DNA of 64,000 nt, taken from the NCBI GenBank assembly GCA_022410635.1, contig JAJVDF010000249.1, positions 708,719-772,718 of the forward strand, written 5' to 3'. The position numbers and the translations under genes are program-made. Below are positions 22,691 to 33,516 of the stretch, piece by piece. Position 1 is the stretch's first letter. Each line of letters opens with the position of its first letter. The notes beneath the pieces were generated by a model. It made no database searches and was not told where the DNA came from. It saw only the letters and a list, made by a program, of their open reading frames with translations. This DNA is from Tretioscincus oriximinensis (lineage: Eukaryota; Chordata; Lepidosauria; Squamata; Gymnophthalmidae).

Positions 22691-23282
22691 TTCCTCCTCC
22701 CAGAATTCTGAGACCCAGCTACAGTTCTATTCAATTTCTGTGTCTAATTTAGTTTTGATAAATGTGCCTGATTTTATTGTGTTCGTTATGAATTTTGAAA
22801 TGAATTTTGCAAGAAAATTCAGAATAGGTAAATATGAAATAAGATATATAATGAGCTGAAAATGACTGTGTTATAATAAAATGCTTCAACTTGCCTGCCA
22901 ATAAAAGGCTAATGCTGCTGTAAAAGCTAAAATTGATAAAATATCTTATTGAAATCTCTGTATTCAATTCTGGACTTGTATACATCTCAATTGTTGAGAG
23001 TTTCCATATTTAAACGCTTTAAGTCTATCAAATGCATTACTCATAATTTCCACATTTGCTTCTATCATAGCAGCTCAGGATGAGCAAAAACCTTCATAAT
23101 TTTCTTCCTGCAATTTGATCACCAAAAGATCTTTATATAATGCCTTGCCGATGCATCTTTAAAGACTTGCTCTCAAAAATGTGAAGCATTGAACAAATAA
23201 TTGGATAATGTAAGAACTCATAGGACATCAGCAGGATAAAGTGTCCAGAAAGAAGGCTAAATGGAATATTTCTGTACTGGAA
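22691..23282. other. AT-rich unassigned sequence
   Basis: No recognised element. Confidence 0.45.
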
Positions 23283-23495
23283 AAGCATAGGAAATTATTA
23301 TTATTTATTTATTTGTATTCCCCCCCCCCATACCCGAAGGTCTCAGGGTGGCCAACCATAGGGCGGCGCACATAGCTTGTGTTGCTTTCTCCATAACAGA
23401 CAATCTGTGAAGTAGGTGGGGCTGAGAGAGTTCAAAGAACTGTGACAGGCCCAAGGTCACCCAGCTGGCTTTCATGGAGCAGTGGGGAATCTTAT
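23283..23495 (-). mobile_element. SINE family B
   Basis: Antisense: TTTATTTATTTGTATTC tail, CCCGAAGGTCTCAGGGTGGC (L2-like end), TTTCTCCATAACAGAC, GTGGGGCTGAGAGAGTTC, AAGGTCACCCAGCTGGC. The tRNA-like head is cut off after GGGGAAT. Confidence 0.8.
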
Positions 23496-23705
23496 GTTCT
23501 TATTCATGGGTCGGACAGAAAGTAAAATTGCCTCCAAAGTTCCGTGTATCGGGCGCGGGGATTGGGTCTTCTTTTGTATACAAAGGTTTATGCTAACTAA
23601 CTTCATCTTCTTAGTCTCTAGGGTACGATAAGGCTGGGAAGCTTGAAATTCCTATCCAAACAAAGATGGCTACTTNTTTGAATCTTGTCTGAGCAGGCAA
23701 GGATA

Positions 23706-23993
23706 GGAGCAAGCTCAGTCGCTTAGGAATTCGTCTCTCGCCTGGGAGATGGGGTTTCGAAGCCCTGTGTCAGACGTGGGGAGGGTGAGCACCTNCCACT
23801 AGACTGTAGCTCTAGCCAACCCAGCTATTCGAAAGCATGAATTGCAAGAAATTGCAACTGAGTGCAAGTAGATATATGGGAACCACCATAGCCTGGTGGG
23901 GAAGATAGAATGGAAGCCTTCGGGCAAAATATATCCTTGTAAGCCGCTTTGAGTCCCTTTGAAAGGTGAGAAAAGCGGGGTATAAGAACCCAG
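23706..23993 (+). mobile_element. SINE family A with expanded (TTC)n tail
   Basis: Head GGATAGG.. / AGTCGCTTAGGAATTC, box-B-like GGGTTTCGAAGCCC, body GAATTGCAAGAAATTGCAAC, tail TTGTAAGCCGCTTTGAGTCC, then the microsatellite. The head carries one indel relative to the 24.6 kb copy. Confidence 0.85.
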
Positions 23994-24180
23994 TTCTTCT
24001 TCTTCTTCTTCTTCTTCTTCTTCTTCTTCTTCTTCTTCTTCTTCTTCTTCTTCTTCTTCTTCTTCTTCTTCTTCTTCTTCTTCTTCTTNTTCTTCTTCTT
24101 CTTCTTCTTCTTCTTCTTCTTCTTCTTCTTCTTCTTCTTCTTCTTCTTCTTCTTCTTCTTCTTCTTCTTCTTCTTCTTCT
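23994..24180. repeat. (TTC)n microsatellite, about 60 units
   Basis: Nearly pure TTC array with one ambiguous base at 24089, grown from the 3' end of the SINE. Homopurine/homopyrimidine tracts of this length can form triplex DNA. Poly-Leu, Arg or Lys frames here are artefacts. Confidence 0.95.
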
Positions 24181-24605
24181 AGAGATCATTTATTCTTCCT
24201 TTCACAATTTAGGCAAAAGAACACAGCTTGTTAGAGTACTTTCTTGCACGTCCTTTGTTCAGCCATTTGAAAACTCTCGGCATGTTGAGCATATAGCAAG
24301 TAAATTGAATGTGTTAGTTTTTGAGGTCAGTTTGTCACCTTAACACATGACAAGTCTAGCACAATATTGGAGAAGCGGATGCTACTCAACGAGTGCTTTT
24401 CTCTGAAAGGTTTACCTCTTTCTGGTAATTAGCGTAGCTGGTCAAAACTGAGTCACAGCACATATTTTCCTGCTAATTGACAATAACCGTACTTTACAAT
24501 ATACTGTATGTAGACCCCATGATGCCAGTTCGGGGCAAGTGGGCACAGAATTGCAGCTAAAATTACAGCAAAGGGGATGGACTGCATTTGCAGCGAAATA
24601 GCTTC

Positions 24606-24838
24606 ACGGATAGCTCAGTCGCTTAGCAATTTATCTTTCATCTAGGAGATGGGGTTTGGGAGCCCTGTGTCGGATGTGGGAAATTGCAACTGACTGCAAG
24701 TAGAAATATGGGAACCACCACAGCCTGGTGGGGAAGATAGAATGTCAGCCTTCGGGCAAAATACCCTTGTAAGCCGCTTTGAGTGCCTTTGAAAGGTGAG
24801 AAAAAGCATGGTATAAGAACCCAGTTCTTCTTCTCTCA
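24606..24838 (+). mobile_element. SINE family A, internally deleted
   Basis: Intact head (GGATAGCTCAGTCGCTTAGC) and tail, but the stretch between the GATGTGGG and AAATTGCAAC blocks (about 70 bp in other copies) is missing. Confidence 0.85.
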
Positions 24839-25009
24839 GTGTCAGGGACTTTGATATTTTCAATGTTGAAACAAAGCATTGCTTTTTCTACTGGGAGGCT
24901 GCTGCTGTTGGGGAAATAACCATAGAAGCTGTAAAGTTAGGATCTCAATTTGACTACCTGCAACAGTAGTAGAGTACCACATTGATGATTATTGCATAAA
25001 GTTAGGGAA

Positions 25010-25086
25010 ACCGGCTTTGGGGTGTCTACCCTGCCCTCCCGGGGGGGGGGGGGGGGCGGCATTTCCCCGGATTTTGCTGAGAAAAA
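25010..25086. mobile_element. Fragment related to foldback MITE arm
   Basis: GAAACCGGCTTTGGGGTGTC, a G-run, then a GGATTTTGCTGAGAAAAA block resemble the inner arm of the foldback family, most closely the subfamily at 61.1-61.6 kb with TTTTTGCTGAGAAAA. No terminus is present. Confidence 0.5.
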
Positions 25087-25138
25087 ATAATAGAATCAAC
25101 ATTTTTTGTATTTTTTGTATTTTGTATTTTTATTTTTT

Positions 25139-25510
25139 NAAAAACTCAGTGCGCCACCACCAGGGGGCTCTGGCATCTGGGGGCAGCTCCTGAAGGCACC
25201 ATCCCCTTAGTAAAAAAATAAAAAATTCTCATGCACTTCAAAAATTTATCGCATACTTCAATTTTTTTTTNAAAAAAACTCACTGCACCANCACTAGTGG
25301 GTTCTGGCAACCAGGGCCAGCTCCTGAAGGCACCCTCCCCTCAATAAAAATAAAAATTCTCATGCACTTCAAAAGATTCTTGCACACTTTTAAAAAACAA
25401 TTCACTGCACCACCACTAGGAGGCTCTAGTAACTGGAGCCAGCTGCTGAAGGTACCCACAGTAAAAATAAAAATAAAAATGCACCCTACCTCAAAGTTCT
25501 ACTTTACTGG
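25139..25510. repeat. Three tandem units of 122-134 bp
   Basis: Units begin at about 25144, 25278 and 25400, each with CTCA(G/C)TGC.CCACCAC, a GGCTCTGG-like block, CAGCTCCTGAAGGCACC, then an A-rich tract and ATGCACTTCAAAA. Possibly internal sequence of a longer relative of the foldback family, since arm-like sequence lies just upstream. Confidence 0.75.
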
Positions 25511-25575
25511 GTTGAGATGGATCTTTTCAATTCAGTCAAAAATGGTACATTATTCATTAAATAAATATACATAGC

Positions 25576-25790
25576 TAGGCTGACCAGATGACCCACTTTG
25601 ATGGGTGGGGGTGTTGAAAGCCCAGATTTGGTGTGCTTCCAAGTTTTTTCTAAGGAAATTTCTTCAAAGAAATATTTTTTTGAAAATTTCTTTGTTTTTT
25701 AATGTTTTTTCCTCAGAAAAAAACGAGAGGCACCCCAAAAATGGGTTTTCAACACACACACACCCCCCAAGGTGTCATCTGGTCAGCCTA
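25576..25790. mobile_element. hAT-type foldback MITE
   Basis: Complete termini (TAGGCTGACCAGATGACCCA / CATCTGGTCAGCCTA), with AAGTTTTTTCTAAGG mirrored by CCTCAGAAAAAAACG. Loop rich in T and A. Target duplication not clear. The right terminus was itself hit by the next copy. Confidence 0.85.
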
Positions 25791-25793
25791 TAG

Positions 25794-26005
25794 TAGGCTG
25801 ACCAGATCACCCTTTTGGGNGGNGGTGGTTTCAAAACCCATTTTTGGGGTGCCTCCCGCTTTTTTCTGAAGAAAACAAAAATAAATAAATAAACATTTTT
25901 TGAAAAAAAATNTTTTTTTGAAACATTTTTCCTCAGAAAAAACTGGGAGACACCCCAAAATCGGGTTTTCAACCTCCTCCCAAAAAGGGTAATCTGGTCA
26001 GCCTA
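25794..26005. mobile_element. hAT-type foldback MITE inserted at the end of another copy
   Basis: Starts TAGGCTGACCAGATCACCC and ends TCTGGTCAGCCTA. The 8-bp duplication GCCTATAG (25786-25793, 26006-26013) includes the last five bases (GCCTA) of the preceding copy, so this insertion is younger and used the older element's terminus as target. Confidence 0.85.
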
Positions 26006-26013
26006 GCCTATAG

Positions 26014-26768
26014 TGATAATCTTCACACAGTCCTAGNGATGCTTCACATGTTCAGTTGCTGTGCCTTGGCCTGCAACTTCCTTATTACACATCTTTTTAG
26101 CCAAATAAATATATGCCTTTTCATGAACATAGAGACCATTTCCTGTGTATGGGGAAAAAACTTAGCTTGAAACACTGAAGCAAAGGAATGATAATCCCCA
26201 GGTGAACATTGGCTGCATTCCCTTGTTATCGTTCCAAAATGAAAGCAAAGTGTGGGCTTAATTTCACTTGAGCNTTCCCTGAGTTTTCATTCCATGTTAA
26301 CGCCCCGATTGCTGGAGCTGAGAGTGCTCAATGAATCTCTTTCACCGGGCTGCAGCAGCTGGAAGAACCTGTTTTCCAGAGAAGGGAGGGAAGCTGCTGA
26401 CCCTGGAGGGAACACCAAACAAAGAAGCCCCCAGGGTCTGTTCTCTAGCTCGCTTTTTGTTGCCTGATCTCCATTGTCAGTGTACAAGCGGCGCGAATTG
26501 CAAAAACCAGCAGTGACAATGCAATTTCACCAGGAACCGCATATCAGAAACCTCTAGGGTGTGTTTAGAGCTACGCTGCAGCAGTTCCAAGCCTGTTTTT
26601 ATGGTAACACAGTTGGAATGATGGACTTTGGCTTCACAGTTGTGCGAGCATTAAGGGGCAATGTGTGTGCAGTCGTAGAGTGGTTTGGGGACAGAAGTAG
26701 CACTAGCTATTGAGATATCCCTAGCTGTACTAGATTAGCTGGAAACCTGAAAAAAGAAATAGGCTACA
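26014..26768. other. Low-repeat sequence
   Basis: No recognised element. 26220-26570 is of intermediate GC and complex, with no domain in any frame; candidate conserved non-coding DNA. Confidence 0.4.
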
Positions 26769-27150
26769 TAGAAGGAAGGGACCTCCAGGGTCATGGGGTC
26801 CAACCCCCTGCTCAATGCAGGATTCATTAAACNATCCCAGACAGATGACTGTCCAGTCTCTGTTTGAAGACTTCCAGCTAAGGCAAACTCATCACCTCCT
26901 GTGGCAAACTGTTCCACTGGTTTATCACCCTGAAAGTTAGAAAGCGTTTCTGATATCTAATCTAAATCTACTCCCTTGCAGTTTCATCCCATTGTTTCTA
27001 GTCCTTGCATGTGCTGATGAGAACAATGCTGATCCCTCTGCTCTGTGGAAGCCCTTCAGATATTTGTAGGCAGCTATCAGGTCTTCTCTTTTGCAGACTA
27101 AACATCTTTAGATCCTTTAACCGTTCCTCATAGGACATACTTATACGAGT
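26769..27150 (-). mobile_element. CR1 LINE 3' end, copy 4
   Basis: Antisense CR1: AGGGACCTCCAGGGTCATGG, CCCCCTGCTCAATGCAGGAT, GTTCCACTGGTTTATCACCC, CATCCCATTGTTTCTAGTCC, CCGTTCCTCATAGGACATAC. The C-terminal ORF2 coding part and UTR are present. The octamer tail is degenerate. Confidence 0.85.
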
Positions 27151-27355
27151 GTACGTATAGTCTCTTACGGTTGTGGAGTCCATTCTTGGCATACAACCTT
27201 CTCTTCACATTCANTTATAAGAGGCAAGAAAAAATCATCTTAGCACATAGACCATTTCTACAGACTACATACCTGTGAAGACGCCATGTGGAGAGACAAT
27301 GTGAAGAAGGAACAGTCATAGCTTGTATCACAAGGCTAAAAACTTCATATATTAA

Positions 27356-27520
27356 TAGGCTGACCAGATGACCCCTTATGGGGGGGGGGGGGGGTTGAAA
27401 ACCCGTTTTGGGGTGCCTCTTGTTTTTTCTGAGGAAAAAAAATAAAAAAAATTTTTTTGAAAACATTTTCCTCAGAAAAAACTGGGAGGCACCCCAAAAG
27501 GGGGTCATCTAGTCAGCCTA
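27356..27520. mobile_element. hAT-type foldback MITE, shortest complete copy
   Basis: Left arm TAGGCTGACCAGATGACCCC, long G-run, GAAAACCCGTTTTGGGG. The right arm lacks the C-run spacer but ends AGTCAGCCTA. Flanked by TATATTAA / TTTATTAA (27348-27355, 27521-27528; 7 of 8 match). Confidence 0.85.
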
Positions 27521-27528
27521 TTTATTAA

Positions 27529-28611
27529 GATATTTTTTCCATTTCATACATGCTATAATTATCTGGATTTAGGATTAAAACTCAGCATGTCCACAATCCA
27601 AAAACAAAATATTTTCCATAGTGCTTTCTATAGTGGTATCCATGAGTGGAGTGACCAGCATTTGAATGCTTTAGCATCCATAAAAACCAAAATATTAATT
27701 AAAAATCTTCCAGGGTGGGAACCACGGGGAATTAAAATGAAGACAATATTGTTGCCCATAACATTGAGTATGACAATAACGTTCAGAGACACAAAAAGAC
27801 TTAAAAAAAGAAGATGATGAAGAAGCCTTGTGCATAATCACAGCCCTCTGAAATAAATCAGAACACACAGCATGGAGCATATGAGTTTTACAAACATCAT
27901 TCCATTTTTTTTTATTACCTCAGAGCATTAGAAGATATACTCCTTGACTATAATAATTACTTGCAGTTAATTACAAATGCAACAGAAGTGCTGGTAATAT
28001 TAGAATTCTACCCCACATAAAGAAATTACTGCCATTGCTCTTATTTGCTGGGAATATTGGGTCATAGATGCTAATTAGCAGCTCACAGCCCCCCACAGGA
28101 AAAAGACTCATTATTATAAAATCTGTCTTGGTAACCAAAGGCACCCTTCAAATCACTGTGAACACTTTTGTCAGATCAATTACTACCTATGACAAAACTT
28201 CATTTTCCTCTGAGGTCTTTAAAAAAGAAACGAAAAAACCTCGAAGCCTGAAGATACAAATACATTACAACAGAGCTCCAAACTGATTGCCAAAACAAGG
28301 ATAGAGATATCGATTTATTTATTTTTATCCTTTATATTATGGTCTCTTTTCATTTGTTTCTAGATGACTTAATCAAATTATAACATGTGCAAAAGCTGAA
28401 GAATAACATGTTTTTAAAAAGCCAATATACAACTTCAGCTTTCCTGAAAGCAACTCATTATCAAAAACGCTTAAGTCTGCTTTTGACAAAAGTTAGGCCA
28501 TTTTTGAAAAAGTTTAGTAGCACATTTTAAGGAGGTCCCTGTTCTACATTGTCTACATTGGAATAGTGCTACAACAATTTGATGTGTTGTAATAGCTCCC
28601 TAAAACACAGG
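27529..28611. other. AT-rich unassigned sequence
   Basis: No recognised transposon or exon. The open frame at 27587-27817 has no known motif. Confidence 0.45.
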
Positions 28612-28766
28612 GGCTGCGTTCACACTGCTATTTTATGCCTCAGTTGTAGCGACTTTATGAAGGTTGTGTCACACGTGTTAAGCATGTATCAGCAATACTT
28701 CCCCAATAAACACCATTTATTCCGCAATAAACTATTCTTGGGATAATCAGGAATAATTGTGGATCT
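28612..28766 (+). repeat. Interspersed repeat family C, copy 2
   Basis: Collinear with 5033-5187 (GGGCTGCGTTCACACTGCT, GCCTCAGTTGTAGCGAC, TGTCACACGTGTTAAGC, ATTCCGCAATAAACTATT). Roughly 80-85% identical by eye. Confidence 0.6.
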
Positions 28767-29206
28767 CCACAATTGTGGGTCTGTACAATACTATTCTACA
28801 GTGGGAGAACTCTGGTTCACTACTGCTATGAACTCAATAACAATCTTGTAATAGAAACCTATTAAGGATGTGCAAAGCCCAATTTTCATGTACCCTTTGC
28901 TGGCGGTCAGTGAATGAATTCGCATATATCTTTGAATCCATTTGTAAATATAAATGCCTGGGTTTTTTTCCCCACTGATAAAAATGTTTTTTGAATAGAA
29001 AAAATATTATGAATGCAAACTGTTCAAATAGGTCATGCATGCAACCGCCAAGGATGGTTCACTTTATTTGAACATGAGCTTGTGACCAACAACTCATGTT
29101 TGACTTCACCTAATGTTTGTATATATCCACAAACACAAGCTGAATTTTGCACAGATGTTTAAAATCTATTTGTCAATAACAGAGGCTTACCGAAGCATCA
29201 CCTTAG
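28767..29206. other. Unassigned sequence
   Basis: A short hairpin (GGATCTCCACAATTG region, 28760-28785) borders the repeat. Nothing else recognised. Confidence 0.4.
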
Positions 29207-29492
29207 CAGGCATGAATGGCTTAGTCACTAAGGAATCCATGTCTCATCTGGGAGATGGGGTTTCGAAGCCCTGTGTTGGATGTGGGGAAGTGTGAGCACC
29301 TTCTCCTAGCCTGTAGCTCTAGCCAACCCAGCTATTCAAAAGCAAGAATTGCAAGAAATTGCAACTGACTTCACGTAGATATATGGGAACCACTACAGCT
29401 TGGTGGGGAAGATGGAAGCCCTCAGGGAAAAATACCCTTGTAAGCCGCTTTGAGTCCCTTTGAAAGGTGAGAAGAGCAGGTATAAGAACCCA
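29207..29492 (+). mobile_element. SINE family A with (TCC)/(TTC)n tail
   Basis: Head GGCATGAATGGCTTAGTCAC (box A diverged), GGGTTTCGAAGCCC, GAATTGCAAGAAATTGCAAC, CCTTGTAAGCCGCTTTGAG, then the array. Confidence 0.8.
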
Positions 29493-29677
29493 GTCCTCCT
29501 CCTCCTCCTCCTCCTCCTCCTCCTTCTTCTTCTTCTTCTTCTTCTTCTTCTTCTTCTTCTTCTTCTTCTTCTTCTTCTTCTTCTTCTTCTTCTTCTTCTT
29601 CTTCTTCTTCTTCTTCTTCTTCTTCTTCTTCTTCTTCTTCTTCTTCTTCTTCTTCTTCTTCTTCTTCTTCTTCTTCT
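29493..29677. repeat. (TCC)n then (TTC)n microsatellite
   Basis: About 10 TCC units pass into about 50 uninterrupted TTC units. Second long array of the same origin as at 24 kb. The Lys/Glu-, Leu-, Phe- or Ser-rich frames are array read-through. Confidence 0.95.
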
Positions 29678-30039
29678 CAGGGATGAGCCCAAATTGTGTG
29701 CTCCATTCAGCATTCCTTTGTGTAGCATTCAGCATTCCTTCCAAGACTCCACTTAGCTTACAAAGCAGGAATGGAAGCCTTAACTTTAGCTTTGATCCAG
29801 GCTGGGAGCGGGGGAAAGCTCCTCCCCTTCCAGCTAGTCCTGTCAGAGCAGATGTGACCAGTAGGGAAGGGTGGAGTTTTTCCTCCTCCTGGTGCTCTGA
29901 AAGCCAAAACTCAACGCTTATTAATAATGGTTGCCCACAAAGGATGGTATGAGGGACTTTTGCGTACTTCCCCATCCTGCACCAGGGACCACTGCCCCCT
30001 TTAACCCTGCTTTACAGTGCCATAGGTCAGTAACTGTTG
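29678..30039. other. Unassigned sequence
   Basis: Carries a small direct duplication (CATTCAGCATTCCTT / CATTCAGCATTCCTT near 29703-29740); otherwise nothing recognised. Confidence 0.45.
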
Positions 30040-30195
30040 TAGGACATTTGCAGGGAGTCTTGAACAGGAGCATATTTTCCTTTCCTCTGTTCGGACTGCC
30101 CAGATGCATCTGGTGGGCCTCTGTGTGGGACAGAATGCTGGACTTGATGGGCTGTGGCCTGATCCAGTATGGCTCTTCTTATGTTCTTATGTAGA
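30040..30195 (+). mobile_element. (TTCTTATG) LINE 3' end
   Basis: TTGCAGGGAGTCTTGAACAG to CAGTATGGCTCTTCTTATG, with tail TTCTTATG. Confidence 0.85.
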
Positions 30196-31424
30196 CAACT
30201 TCTGCAGCCATCCTATGAAAGACAACAACTTCAGGGATCTCCATACCCATGGTATTAGAACAAAGTTCTAAATGTGGCTGACTTCTATGGTGACTTTCAC
30301 TATCACCGTGGTAACCCTTTTGCACTTTAGGATAACCACCCTCGAATGTCTCTGCTGTTACCGTATTGACCACGTTAGCGCTGGGAGCTTAACCTGGCCA
30401 TTAAGAACCACCTAAATTGATTAGCATTAAAAAAACCTCTAGAAAGTCCAGAAGTTGGCAAATCACAGTGCACATTTCTGTGCATTCTTGAGTGGCAGCG
30501 CAGTTTGCAGGTGTTCAAAGCAATTCCATATTTTGCAGTTTTCAAAACAAAAGGCAAAGAAACTAAATGTTTCATACTTAATTAGACTTTGGAGAGATGT
30601 TATTTAGATAGGGGAGGCTTGGGGAAAGGGCCATAATTTTAGCTCTCCATTTTATTCTTCTTATTTTGTGCACATGCTCTCTGTGGCGGCTAAACTTCTG
30701 TTCCACACAGTACTTAGCCAGAATAGCAGACGTGCATTACAGTTATTCCCTTATGTTCTTTTTTTGAAACAAAATTCTAATAATTTCTTCTCCTTATGTC
30801 AGCACAATCACGTATCTCAACACAGTCTGTTGAAACCATTAAATAAGCCTCCCTTCTCCATAAAACCGTAGCTAGCACTTTCTCTTGCTCTCCCACTTTT
30901 TTAATGGGCTTGAGCAAAATCATCGTGCACACTTTAAAATGTTATAAACATTCTTTAGACCATGCAGCATTAAAGTTCTTCTAATAGAAGGGGCATTTTG
31001 AGTGATAGTTCAAAATACAGAAGAAGGGAAAGCCAAATATCCTGAAATCGCTTCCTCCCGATGTATAATTTTCTCCCCCGTTTTTTGATGTCTGCTTGGC
31101 ATAAACCTCTAGACAGATTTCTGAGTTTTACACAACTGTATCTGCATGTCACTGCTATGAAGGCTAGCATGTGTCTAAATTTCTAACAGCTTCCTTATGA
31201 CAATGGAGCATGCACAATTATCTGAAATTACTGTGTCAACATTTTTAATGACCGTGCTGTTAAGTGCTCCAATGCACATCTGTTGCTGCTTTCAGCCAAG
31301 AAAACATCGAAGCTGGGAAACATTTGTTCCCCAGTGTTATGTTTCTGCATGAGATAGTTTTGCTGGGGACAGGAAGCAACTGCCAAAGTTGGGCATTTAC
31401 CTTTGTTCTGCATTACACAGAATG
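30196..31424. other. Low-repeat sequence
   Basis: No transposon recognised; no supportable exon. Confidence 0.4.
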
Positions 31425-31490
31425 GCAACATTGCTCACACTGCCATGGTCACAGCACATTTCTTGTCAGTAGGCTGCCGCCACCACTTCC
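31425..31490 (+). mobile_element. Harbinger-like family D fragment
   Basis: GCAACATTGCTCACACTGCC, ATGGTCACAGCA, TTCTTGTCAGTAGGCTGCCG match the 3' half of the element at 33.1-33.5 kb. Confidence 0.6.
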
Positions 31491-31499
31491 AGAGGAGAA

Positions 31500-31782
31500 G
31501 GTGATAGCTAGAACCTGGATAATTTTAAGAAAGGATTAGACAAATTCATGGAAGACAAGTGTGTCATTAGTTATTGGGATGGAAAATAAGCAGTATTCCT
31601 GAATTACCATTTGCAAGTGCTCAAGAACAGGTGAGGATTTTGCCTTCTTCTGCTCTTGATTGCCCTAATGCAATTGATGGGCCACTGTGCGAGACAGAAT
31701 GCTGGAGTAGGTGGACTATGGCCCAATTCAGCAGAGCTCATCTTATGCTCTTATGTTCTCTTATGTTCTTATATATCTAAAT
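31500..31782 (+). mobile_element. (TTCTTATG) LINE 3' end, older subfamily
   Basis: AAGAAAGGATTAGACAAATT, GGATTTTGCCTTCTTCTGCT, GCCACTGTGCGAGACAGAAT, then (CTCTTATGTT)n. The sequence differs consistently from most copies and matches the 44.7 and 63.2 kb fragments, so it is a separate subfamily. Confidence 0.8.
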
Positions 31783-31789
31783 CATGTAG

Positions 31790-31918
31790 ATGCACCTGGG
31801 CAGTCCGAACAGAGGAAAGCAAAATATGCNCCTGTTCATGACTCCCTGCAAATGGCATTTCAGGAGTCCTGCCTGTTGCTCCATCCCGGAGGCAGCATCC
31901 TGGAGGCAGCATCCAGTT
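31790..31918 (-). mobile_element. (TTCTTATG) LINE fragment, opposite orientation
   Basis: GCACCTGGGCAGTCCGAAC, then TTCATGACTCCCTGCAAATG, CCTGTTGCTCCATCCCGGAG with an 18-bp duplicated block (GGAGGCAGCATCC twice). Tail-to-tail with the preceding copy. Confidence 0.75.
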
Positions 31919-32627
31919 TCTGATGTCAACTGGGGATGCTCGTTACATGATTTCCCTCAGACGCATCCTCATGGGTCTGGTCCACTCACCTGGTCCACCA
32001 ATGAGGTTCCCACATCTTGTCGCATCATGTTTCACTACCCCCTTTCCCCCTTTGTAAACCTGCAACACCTTGTCTTAGCTGTACCCTAATAAAAAAACTA
32101 TTTACAGCAAGAGTGGTTTCTGTATTAGTCCATGGGGTCTTCTTGATGTGCCATAAATTAATGGTTATTGATTATTGATTGGCAATTGTAAGTTTGCCTG
32201 GGACAAATGGATCCATTAGGAATATTTTGTAATTGATTTTATTACATGATACCCAGGCTGTGGGGTCCAAGTGAACTGCTGCAGCTTACCTATCAGGCTG
32301 GCTGGCCAGACACACAGCCAGGTAAATGATGCTAAGCTAAGTAGAGTAAACCTACATTGATCCATTATCACTAGAGNAGGGCACGCAAAATGTAAAAGTA
32401 TTGATCTCCTAATCAGGACAAAGCACAGTGCTGGAGAAAAAGGGCTACTTGTGCTTTTTTCTATGATCAAGTGCTTTTTTGCATTAATAAACTTTGTTTC
32501 TAAGTGAGTCATAAGAGTGGGAATTATTAAACATGTGGTTCTTATTTGGGGAATTGGAATCTCACCACTGCCTTTCTGATCAGATCAGTCCCACAAAAAA
32601 AACCCCTCAGAGGCACTTAATGTAATA
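31919..32627. other. Unassigned sequence
   Basis: The segment ending near 32105 has an AATAAA (32088-32093) followed by a short GTGG/TGTATT region, but I see no matching second copy to call an LTR. Confidence 0.35.
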
Positions 32628-32630
32628 ATT

Positions 32631-32671
32631 TCCAGATGTTGCTGAACTACAACTCCCATAAGCCTTGTCAG
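32631..32671. mobile_element. Fragment of a widespread DNA-element end
   Basis: CCAGATGTTGCTGAACTACA followed by ACTCCCATAAGCC, a word I recognise from common amniote hAT-type repeat ends. Too short to classify further. Confidence 0.4.
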
Positions 32672-33090
32672 AAAAGAACCTCACACTCTGACTTGAGCCA
32701 ATGAATGCTGCTCTTCCTCATCCATCAGCAGCTCACGATGCAAAATGTGTAGAACTGCTATCACAACTTCTCATTTGACATTAAAAGGAAACTGAAATAT
32801 ATATACTGATTTTAGTAATGCTTTCATTTTTGACATTTACGGACACTGAGAAGAGATTTTTATGAACAGATGTATCTTAAACATTTTATCTACGCTTCCT
32901 TACAGTGAAGCTGTTCTTGTGAAAAAAGCAAAACCTGCATGTCATACGTTGTCCTACACAGGGCAGGTCTGAGCATGCGCAGGACATTTGTTGCAACCAG
33001 GGTATGAAGGAATTGTAAGAACTTGGGTGATGCTTTCTTGGCTTTCCTGGTGACCTTCTCTTGTGTGCCCTAAAATCTTAATGAGTCTAA

Positions 33091-33516
33091 GGCCCTGTGC
33101 ACACAAGAGACTAATGCCTGGATGGGAGTGGATCCGGGCAACCCCGGCACACATGCAGGTTGCCAGTGATCAATTCACTACAACCCTCCATTATTCCATG
33201 ATTTTTGAGAGTGGATATGTTTCAATTTTGTGGCCACACAACCCACAGCAAAAGCCTTGTGTCTCCTTGCCGTGACGAGATATTGGCTGAAGTCGTGTGA
33301 GATTATGCTCCCAGCAGCGAATGAGGGAGCCACTGCATGGGGGCTGCATCCGTGTGACAGCAACATTGCTCACATTGTCATGGTCACAGCAGACTTCTTG
33401 TCAGTAGGCTGTCACCGCCACTTTCCAATAACCCAGGTAGGTGTGCCCTGTGGGAGGGATGGCTTACACCTGGGATATNCTATATCCCAGGTTATAAACC
33501 TTCATGTGCACAGGGC
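33091..33516. mobile_element. PIF/Harbinger-like non-autonomous element (family D)
   Basis: Terminal inverted repeats GGCCCTGTGCACAC (33091) and GTGCACAGGGC (ending 33516), with TAA on both sides (33088-33090, 33517-33519). A GGCC(C)TGT terminus and TAA/TNA duplication are typical of PIF/Harbinger. There is no transposase frame. A short palindrome (GGGATATNCTATATCCCAGG) sits near the right end. Partial relatives at 6.75, 31.4 and 45.65 kb. Confidence 0.75.

Noticed and set aside
23740..23770. tRNA gene suggested by box A and box B
   Set aside because: Part of SINE A heads; no cloverleaf can close and the body and L2-like tail follow.
23812..24189. Long poly-Arg, poly-Leu or poly-Lys reading frames
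   Set aside because: They are translations of the (TTC)n array at the end of SINE A; same at 29319-29975.
31919..32110. LTR ending in an AATAAA segment
   Set aside because: No TG...CA ends, TATA or second copy could be found.
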